From assembly GCA_027485995.1 (NCBI GenBank), contig JAIXPW010000117.1, positions 1 through 54,836 of the forward strand: a DNA stretch of 54,836 nt, in the 5' to 3' direction. The translations under genes and the position numbers were made by a program. Each line of letters begins with the position of its first letter. Positions within the stretch are counted from its first letter, which is position 1. Shown here in pieces: positions 50,189-54,836 of this stretch. This DNA is from Verrucomicrobiaceae bacterium (GTDB taxonomy: Bacteria; Verrucomicrobiota; Verrucomicrobiia; Verrucomicrobiales; Akkermansiaceae). The notes beneath the pieces are model-generated. The model was not told the DNA's origin and searched no databases. It was given only the letters and a program-made list of their open reading frames with translations.

Positions 50189-51478
50189 GTGCGTCACGAA
50201 CCGATCGATTCCCAGCTTTTTGTCAGAAATAGAAACCGCCTGCGTTCGCTGATGAAGCCGAACAGCATCGCGATCATTCATTCCAATGACATCTATCCGA
50301 CCAATGCGGATGGATCCATGAGCTTCAAACAGAACGCGGACCTCCTTTATCTCAGCGGAATCGATCAGGAGGAAACCATCCTGGTCCTGATGCCGGATGC
50401 CAAGGATCCGAAGCAGCGCGAAATCCTCTTCGTCAAGGAGACCAGCGAGCTTATGTCGATCTGGGAAGGTGACAAGCTCACCAAGGAGCAGGCTCGCGCG
50501 GCCTCCGGGATCGAGCGCATCGAGTGGTCAAACACCTTCGAGTCGATGCTCCACACCCTCGTGCCGCAGGCGGACCAGATTTACCTGCACACCAACGAGC
50601 ACCTCCGCGCCGCCGTGGTGGTCGAGACCCGGAATGACCGCTTCATCAAGCAGTGCCAGTCCCGCTATCCTCTGCACCGCTATGAGCGCCTCGCGCTGCT
50701 GATGCACCAGCTCCGCATGATCAAGGACCCGGTCGAGATCGATCTCATCCAGAAGGCTTGCGACATCACCGAAGCTGGATTCCGTCGCATCCTCGGCTTT
50801 GTGAAACCCGGCGTCGGCGAGTGGGAGATCGAGGCAGAGCTGCTTCATGAGTTCGTCCGTCGTGGCTCGCGCGGCTTTGCCTACGGCCCGATCATCGGGG
50901 GAGGAAAGGGTGCCTGTGTGCTTCACTACGTCGAGAACGACAAGATCTGCCAGGCGGGCGACTGCGTGCTGCTCGATGTGGCGGCGGAGTATGCCGGCTG
51001 GGCTTCCGACCTGACCCGCACGATCCCGGTCAGCGGTCGCTACACCAAGCGCCAGCGTGACGTTTACAATGCGGTGCTTCGTGTGCTGCGTGGTGCCAAC
51101 GGCCTGCTTCGTCCCGGCAACACGCCGATGGAGTATCAGAAGCAGGTCATCGAGCTGATGGAAGGCGAACTCATTGGTCTGGGTCTCATCGACGCGAAGG
51201 CGGCGAAGGAGCAGGGACCGGACAAGCCGTTGGTTAAAAAGTACTTCATGCACGGCACCTCCCATCACATGGGCATCGACGTCCACGATGTCGCACCGCC
51301 GAACGAACCCTTCGCCGAGGGCATGGTCTTCACCATTGAGCCGGGCATCTACATCCGTGAGGAAGGGCTCGGCGTGCGTCTTGAAAATGACTTCCTGATC
51401 GGCAAGCACGAGAACTTCGACCTCATGGGCAAGATCCCGATCGAGGCCGACGAGATCGAATCCCTCATGAACTCCTGA
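50189..51478 (+). CDS. Xaa-Pro aminopeptidase (M24B)
   Basis: A 429-residue metallopeptidase that removes N-terminal residues before proline. The N-terminal half is the creatinase-like domain (SIAIIHSNDIYPTNADGSMSFKQNADLLYLSG); the C-terminal pita-bread domain has the two-metal ligands: Asp pair in VLLDVAAEYAGWASDLTRT, His in HGTSHHMGIDVHDV, and Glu in FTIEPGIYI and VRLENDFLI. The GTG at 50189 is chosen because it begins the conserved start RHEPIDSQLF; a TTG at 50153 is also open. It ends 5 bases before the purine nucleoside phosphorylase gene, so the two are an operon. Confidence 0.92.
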   Translation: MRHEPIDSQLFVRNRNRLRSLMKPNSIAIIHSNDIYPTNADGSMSFKQNADLLYLSGIDQEETILVLMPDAKDPKQREILFVKETSELMSIWEGDKLTKEQARAASGIERIEWSNTFESMLHTLVPQADQIYLHTNEHLRAAVVVETRNDRFIKQCQSRYPLHRYERLALLMHQLRMIKDPVEIDLIQKACDITEAGFRRILGFVKPGVGEWEIEAELLHEFVRRGSRGFAYGPIIGGGKGACVLHYVENDKICQAGDCVLLDVAAEYAGWASDLTRTIPVSGRYTKRQRDVYNAVLRVLRGANGLLRPGNTPMEYQKQVIELMEGELIGLGLIDAKAAKEQGPDKPLVKKYFMHGTSHHMGIDVHDVAPPNEPFAEGMVFTIEPGIYIREEGLGVRLENDFLIGKHENFDLMGKIPIEADEIESLMNS

Positions 51479-51483
51479 CTGCC

Positions 51484-52206
51484 ATGACCGGCATCGTCCT
51501 CGGCTCCGGACTTGGCCCGCTGGCTGATGCCGTGGACGTGGAAAAATCCGTCGGCTTTGCGGAAGCAGGGCTGCCGGTTTCCTCGGTGCCGGGTCATGCC
51601 GGACGTTTCCTGATTGGAAAGCTCAAGGGTGCCCCGGTCATCATCATGCAGGGGCGTGTCCACCTGTACGAGGGCCACGATGCCGCCACCATCACTGCCG
51701 GGGTCCGCTGGATGGCGCAGGCCGGGATTGATCGGATCATCCTCACCAACGCTGCCGGGACCCTCCATCCCGACTTCGCGCCGGGCACGTGGATGATGCT
51801 TTCCGATCACCTCAACCTCACCGGCACCACGCCGCTGTCGGGCGCGACCTTCATCGACATGACCACCACGTACGATCCCGAGTGGCGGTCCATCTTCCGG
51901 GCTGCTGCCCAGGAAAGCGGCACCATTCTTCACGAAGGCGTCTATGCCGGACTACGGGGACCGCAGTATGAAACGCCTGCCGAAGTCCGCATGCTCCGGA
52001 CCATGGGCGCGGACGCCGTTGGCATGAGCACCGTGCTGGAAGCCATCCAGGCCCGCCAACTCGGCCTGAAGATCGCCGCCTTTTCCTGCCTCACCAACTG
52101 GGCCTCCGGCATCACGCCGAATGCCCTGGATCACCATGAAGTTCTCGAAACCGGAAAGGCTGCGGCGGAGCAGATGATCGGCTTGTTGGGCAAGGTGATT
52201 CGGTAG
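51484..52206 (+). CDS. punA: Purine nucleoside phosphorylase (trimeric type)
   Basis: A 240-residue PNP that cleaves (deoxy)inosine or guanosine with phosphate. The N-terminal GIVLGSGLGPLADAV phosphate loop, GRVHLYEGHDA, TNAAGTLHPDFAPG, the substrate segment YAGLRGPQYETPAEVRM and the late TNWASGI with Asn of the base pocket are all present. It is a little shorter at the N-terminus than the human enzyme, like other bacterial homologues. It follows the Xaa-Pro peptidase gene within 5 bases. It may supply purine bases to the urate pathway of xdhC and uraD elsewhere in the window, which is inference. Confidence 0.94.
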   Translation: MTGIVLGSGLGPLADAVDVEKSVGFAEAGLPVSSVPGHAGRFLIGKLKGAPVIIMQGRVHLYEGHDAATITAGVRWMAQAGIDRIILTNAAGTLHPDFAPGTWMMLSDHLNLTGTTPLSGATFIDMTTTYDPEWRSIFRAAAQESGTILHEGVYAGLRGPQYETPAEVRMLRTMGADAVGMSTVLEAIQARQLGLKIAAFSCLTNWASGITPNALDHHEVLETGKAAAEQMIGLLGKVIR

Positions 52207-52260
52207 AGATCGAGCCGTGTCAGAGGATTTCATTCGCCTTGGTGGGTAAAGAGGCAGTGC

Positions 52261-52286
52261 GCTTGGAAAGCGCCGCCACGATCACT
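52261..52286. repeat. Decayed copy of the triloop hairpin at a stop codon
   Basis: GCTTGG-AAAG-CGCCGCCACGATCA shares both ends with the unit at 1,569-1,600, but its hairpin middle is lost. The TGA stop of the following minus-strand gene lies in the same relative place within GATCA. Confidence 0.6.
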
Positions 52287-52743
52287 CGTCCTGGCTGCTG
52301 ACGTCGTCCTCGTTTCCGAAAGTGCCATCCTGTCCGGCGCTAATGAGTTCCGGCTTTGTTGGGTCTTTTTGCCCGGGAAACTTGTAGCCGTAGGGAGTTT
52401 TCCACGGATCCAGGGGCTCGGTTATCATGATCTGCTGCCATTTAGCCGGTAATGGTTCGCTGACTGGCTTTTCAACGAGCGCCTTCAGACCCTGAGCCGT
52501 GGTCGGGTATCTGCCGCCTTCGATCTTATACATGTCCAGTGCGTTCTCCATCGATTTGAAGTCGGCGTTTACCTGACTGGGCTTTGCTGAAGTACAGGGC
52601 GAACGCAGCACAAAGATCGCGATCAGCACGATCATCCCGAAAAATACTCCCATTCCAAGGTAGGTGGCAATTGAGAGAATCCTGTCTCCGTTGTAGACTC
52701 GGGCTTTTGAAGAGGTTGAAAAGGTGGATTCGTCTGAATTCAT
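52282..52743 (-). CDS. GspG-like protein with a plain membrane anchor instead of a prepilin leader
   Basis: A 153-residue protein. A single transmembrane segment (LSIATYLGMGVFFGMIVLIAIFVL) is near the N-terminus, without the G-F-T-L-I-E leader. The rest is clearly a GspG core: MENALDMYKIEGGRYPTTAQGLKALVEKP, then PLDPWKTPYGYKFPGQ and a C-terminal ISAGQDGTFGNEDDV (calcium-site region). It therefore looks like a pilin core that cannot be processed by prepilin peptidase. The start at 52743 removes a basic extension. Its stop is inside a decayed hairpin repeat. A role in surface assembly or regulation is a guess. Confidence 0.75.
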   Translation of the reverse strand: MNSDESTFSTSSKARVYNGDRILSIATYLGMGVFFGMIVLIAIFVLRSPCTSAKPSQVNADFKSMENALDMYKIEGGRYPTTAQGLKALVEKPVSEPLPAKWQQIMITEPLDPWKTPYGYKFPGQKDPTKPELISAGQDGTFGNEDDVSSQDE

Positions 52744-52924
52744 GAAGAGTGGTTGGCTTGGCTTTGCGCTGTGGTCTGATTGAGGAAAGCCGCATGTAGG
52801 GAATGTTGTTTCTCTTTTGCTACCAGCCTTCGGTTTCACCTGCTTGTGCGCCTTCGACACTGATCACAGGAATTTCATCAGACCCTCATCGGAATCACTC
52901 CCTCACCCTGCCATCACTAAGCCC

Positions 52925-53341
52925 ATGGATGCCGACACCCTTCGCTGCAAACCCTACCGCCTTGCCCTGTTGGTGGGCATGGTTTGCATCATTCCGCTCG
53001 GATACTTCGTGCGTTTTTCCAAGGGATTGAAGGCGCCGCTGCTTCAGGACATCGGGGGAAGTTTGGCGTATCAGATTCTTCTGATGTTCGGAGTCGCGTT
53101 CTTGTTTCCAAGGCTTTCCCTCATGAAATGCGCGGTAGCAGTGTTCGCCTTTTCCTGTGCCGTCGAGTTTCTGCAACTTTGGCAAGCGCCATTCATCCTC
53201 GAGATCCGCGCAACCTGGCCGGGCCGGCTGATTTTGGGTAATACCTTCATCTGGGCCGACTTCCCGCCGTATGCGCTGGGGTGTTTGCTTGGGGGGCTGC
53301 TATTGCGTTCTCTCCGCCGGAGATTCAAGAGCGCGAGATGA
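52925..53341 (+). CDS. DUF2809 membrane protein
   Basis: A 138-residue polytopic membrane protein with four hydrophobic segments: LALLVGMVCIIPLGYFV, LAYQILLMFGVAFLF, CAVAVFAFSCAVEFLQL and YALGCLLGGLLLRSL. The motif VEFLQLWQAPFILEIRATWPGRLILGNTFIWADFPPYALG is the conserved core of DUF2809. Its function is unknown. It is set between two pilin-like genes on the other strand. I start at the ATG at 52925. A repeat block of AACATCGAA words begins at the stop codon. Confidence 0.8.
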   Translation: MDADTLRCKPYRLALLVGMVCIIPLGYFVRFSKGLKAPLLQDIGGSLAYQILLMFGVAFLFPRLSLMKCAVAVFAFSCAVEFLQLWQAPFILEIRATWPGRLILGNTFIWADFPPYALGCLLGGLLLRSLRRRFKSAR

Positions 53342-53390
53342 ACATCGAAATCAAACATCGAACATCGAACGTCCAACATTGAACATCGAA
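53341..53390. repeat. AACATCGAA word repeats
   Basis: AACATCGAA and close variants occur four to five times in about 50 bases after the DUF2809 stop. Similar blocks are known from intergenic DNA of this superphylum. It lies between two convergent genes. Confidence 0.7.
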
Positions 53391-53429
53391 GGCATGGAAA
53401 AGAGTTCCGAGCCTTTTGGTGTGTGCCCG

Positions 53430-53816
53430 TTACCAATCCTCGGTGCCACTTGGCTTGTGCGCCGGGTCTTTGCAGGGGGCGACGAGAGTTCCGATAGGAG
53501 GAATCGTGGTGGTGTAGGAATAGGCACCAGGTCCATGGACAGGACAACTGGGCACTTTCTCAATGAAGTTGCCCGGTCCTATGATTTTGGTCCAGTCGAT
53601 CGGGTCGCCGGGTTTTAGGGAGTTTATGGCTGCATACGCTCGGACTGCCTGCTGGACGTTACGCTGCTGGATTACGCAACCAGCCCGATCGGTGTTGAGG
53701 TGTGGGAAACGGGGACGAATCACACTGTCCACCCAAAACGCGATGGCGCTGATCATGGAGAGCATCACCACCCAGAAGACGATCCGAACCGGGGTCAAGT
53801 ATCCGGAAGTCTTCAT
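53430..53816 (-). CDS. Membrane-anchored pilin-core-like protein
   Basis: A 128-residue protein with one transmembrane segment near the N-terminus (RIVFWVVMLSMISAIAFWV) but no prepilin leader. The C-terminal part, with CVIQQRNVQQAVRAYAAIN, KIIGPGNFIEKVPSCPVHG and IPPIGTLVAPC, resembles the ComGC/pseudopilin C-terminal lobe with a central Cys pair. It is in the same region and on the same strand as the GspG-like protein at 52,282, suggesting a small family. Function unknown. The end lies close to the AACATCGAA block. Confidence 0.65.
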   Translation of the reverse strand: MKTSGYLTPVRIVFWVVMLSMISAIAFWVDSVIRPRFPHLNTDRAGCVIQQRNVQQAVRAYAAINSLKPGDPIDWTKIIGPGNFIEKVPSCPVHGPGAYSYTTTIPPIGTLVAPCKDPAHKPSGTEDW

Positions 53817-53833
53817 GAATCAAACGCCCTAAT

Positions 53834-53864
53834 CCTTTGTGTTCTCTGTGCCCTTTGTGGTTAA
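53834..53864. repeat. TTTGTGTTCTCTGTG-type intergenic repeat
   Basis: CCTTTGTGTTCTCTGTGCCC and the following TTTGTGGTTA fill the short gap between the pilin-like gene and the dehydrogenase gene. Very similar words are widespread as intergenic elements in bacteria of this superphylum. No coding function. Confidence 0.55.
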
Positions 53865-53876
53865 ATCCTCTTCCTC

Positions 53877-54836
53877 TCAAGCCACCTGGAAAGCCGCTGC
53901 CTGCTCGGGCGTGAGCTCGATGAACTGCCAGGGTAGGCCATGCTCGTTCAGGTCGGCCATGAAGGGATCGGGGTCATATTGCTCCATGTTCCAGATGCCG
54001 GGCTTCCGCCATTTTCCTTCCAGCATCATCTTCGCGCCGATCATGGCCGGGACGCCGGTGGTGTAGGAAATGGCCTGCGAGCCGACTTCCGCGAAGCAGG
54101 CCTCGTGGTCGCAGATGTTGTAGATGTAGATCGCCTTCGGCTGGCCATCCTTGATGCCGGTGATGACGTTGCCGATACAGGTCTTGCCCTTGGTGGACTT
54201 GCCGAGGTCGCCGGGGTCGGGGAGGACGGCTTTGAGGAACTGGAGCGGGATGATTTCGACGCCGTTGTAAACGACGGGGTCGATGCGGGTCATGCCGACG
54301 TTCTGGAGCACTTCGAGGTGCTTGAGGTAGTTCGGCGAGAACGACATCCAGAACTGGGCGCGTTTGATGGTGGGGATGTGCTTCACGAGGGATTCGAGCT
54401 CCTCGTGATACATGCGGTAGATTTCATAGGTGCCGACTTCCTGCGGGCAGGTGAAGGCCTGGTGCTTCGACATCGGGGCGGTTTCCACAAACTCGCCGTT
54501 TTCCCAATGACGGCACTCGGCGGTGACCTCGCGGATGTTGATCTCCGGGTTGAAATTGGTGGCGAAGGCCTTGCCGTGGTTGCCGCCGTTGACGTCGATG
54601 ATGTCGAGGGTGTGGATCTCGTCGAAGTGGTGCTTCAGTGCCCAGGCGGTGAAGACGTTGGTCACGCCGGGGTCGAAACCGGAGCCGAGCAGGGCGGAGC
54701 GACCGGCGGAAAGCCACTGGTCCTGGAGCGCCCACTGCCAGGAGTATTCGAACTTGGCGACGTCCTTCGGTTCGTAGTTCGCGGTGTCGAGGTAATCGAC
54801 CCCGGCCCGGATGCAGGCGTACATGATCGTGAGGTC
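53877..54836 (-). CDS. Saccharopine/carboxynorspermidine dehydrogenase-type protein (5' truncated)
   Basis: The C-terminal 319 residues of a saccharopine-dehydrogenase-family enzyme. The frame continues past the window edge (DLTIMYACIRAGVDYLDTANYEPKD), so the N-terminal Rossmann part is missing. SALLGSGFDPGVTNVFTAW, IIDVNGGNHGKAFATNFNPE and VYNGVEIIPLQFLKAVLPDP are typical of carboxynorspermidine synthase, which makes norspermidine or spermidine by reductive coupling; lysine-pathway homologues look similar. The ATG at 54824 is internal. The partner carboxynorspermidine decarboxylase might lie beyond the window. The stop precedes a repeat-filled gap. Confidence 0.88.
   Translation of the reverse strand, partial: DLTIMYACIRAGVDYLDTANYEPKDVAKFEYSWQWALQDQWLSAGRSALLGSGFDPGVTNVFTAWALKHHFDEIHTLDIIDVNGGNHGKAFATNFNPEINIREVTAECRHWENGEFVETAPMSKHQAFTCPQEVGTYEIYRMYHEELESLVKHIPTIKRAQFWMSFSPNYLKHLEVLQNVGMTRIDPVVYNGVEIIPLQFLKAVLPDPGDLGKSTKGKTCIGNVITGIKDGQPKAIYIYNICDHEACFAEVGSQAISYTTGVPAMIGAKMMLEGKWRKPGIWNMEQYDPDPFMADLNEHGLPWQFIELTPEQAAAFQVA

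Noticed and set aside
53341..53390. CRISPR-like repeat
   Set aside because: The AACATCGAA words are too short and lack spacers of even length; no cas gene is near.
1..54836. tRNA, rRNA, insertion sequences, prophage
   Set aside because: I found no cloverleaf, rRNA segment, transposase or phage structural gene in either strand by eye; short tRNAs could still be missed.

Overview
The window is about 54.8 kb of GC-rich bacterial chromosome, almost certainly from a member of the Verrucomicrobiota (order Verrucomicrobiales is my best guess). This rests on gene content and style: a dnaG-rpoD pair whose sigma factor carries a long Ala/Lys/Pro tail, pilin-like proteins with GspG-type cores, secreted TPR and coiled-coil proteins, few Shine-Dalgarno sequences, and many dispersed palindromic intergenic repeats. 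I saw no rRNA, tRNA, CRISPR array, phage or transposase gene. Both ends cut through genes: aspS at the left and a saccharopine/carboxynorspermidine dehydrogenase-type gene at the right.

Left part (1-24,960) is mostly housekeeping and envelope. It holds aspS, tatD, and a minus-strand group of a SecDF-head-like secreted protein, an M23 peptidase and a RidA protein. Transaldolase follows with a clear terminator, then a pseudopilin and a Gfo/Idh/MocA oxidoreductase. A five-helix LtaS-like membrane enzyme with Thr at the nucleophile position lies beside a UgtP/MGDG-synthase-like glycosyltransferase, which suggests glycolipid-anchored polymer chemistry. Next come a HAD phosphatase, mnmE, a large HEAT/TPR protein, an AI-2E-type permease and mrp. 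Last is a polyphosphate block: ppk1 coupled to an FkbM methyltransferase and nagB, with ppx and a divergent ppk2.

Middle part (24,960-36,330). A lysine 2,3-aminomutase is divergent from a SufR/ArsR-like regulator, and an inverted repeat lies inside its promoter spacer. Then come a duplicated CxxC zinc-type protein, a GNAT acetyltransferase overlapping convergently with a coiled-coil/TPR protein, a 786-base repeat-rich non-coding stretch, and a GH114-like secreted protein. From 32.4 to 36.0 kb, five minus-strand genes of visibly lower GC are separated by attC-like sites. This looks like an integron gene-cassette array without a visible integrase. Its promoter-proximal gene encodes a SEFIR/TIR-domain protein, a plausible anti-phage factor. 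This array is the most interesting accessory feature of the window.

Right part (36,330-54,836). xdhC and uraD (purine catabolism) are followed by a DUF3108 protein, then rpoD and dnaG, with a 58-residue unknown gene ending in a strong terminator just beyond. Then come a small TPR protein with a serine beta-lactamase-fold hydrolase, a methyltransferase, an N-acetylhexosamine-kinase-like protein, an RlmD/RumA-type RNA methyltransferase, two lipoproteins (one an alpha/beta hydrolase), a polysaccharide-export-like SLBB protein, an Xaa-Pro peptidase and purine nucleoside phosphorylase. Two membrane-anchored pilin-core-like proteins flank a DUF2809 protein, and the partial dehydrogenase closes the window.

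A dispersed hairpin family with GGA/TCC triloops sits directly behind stop codons of several genes and probably serves as a transcript end. All function calls come from reading motifs by eye; no database search was possible.
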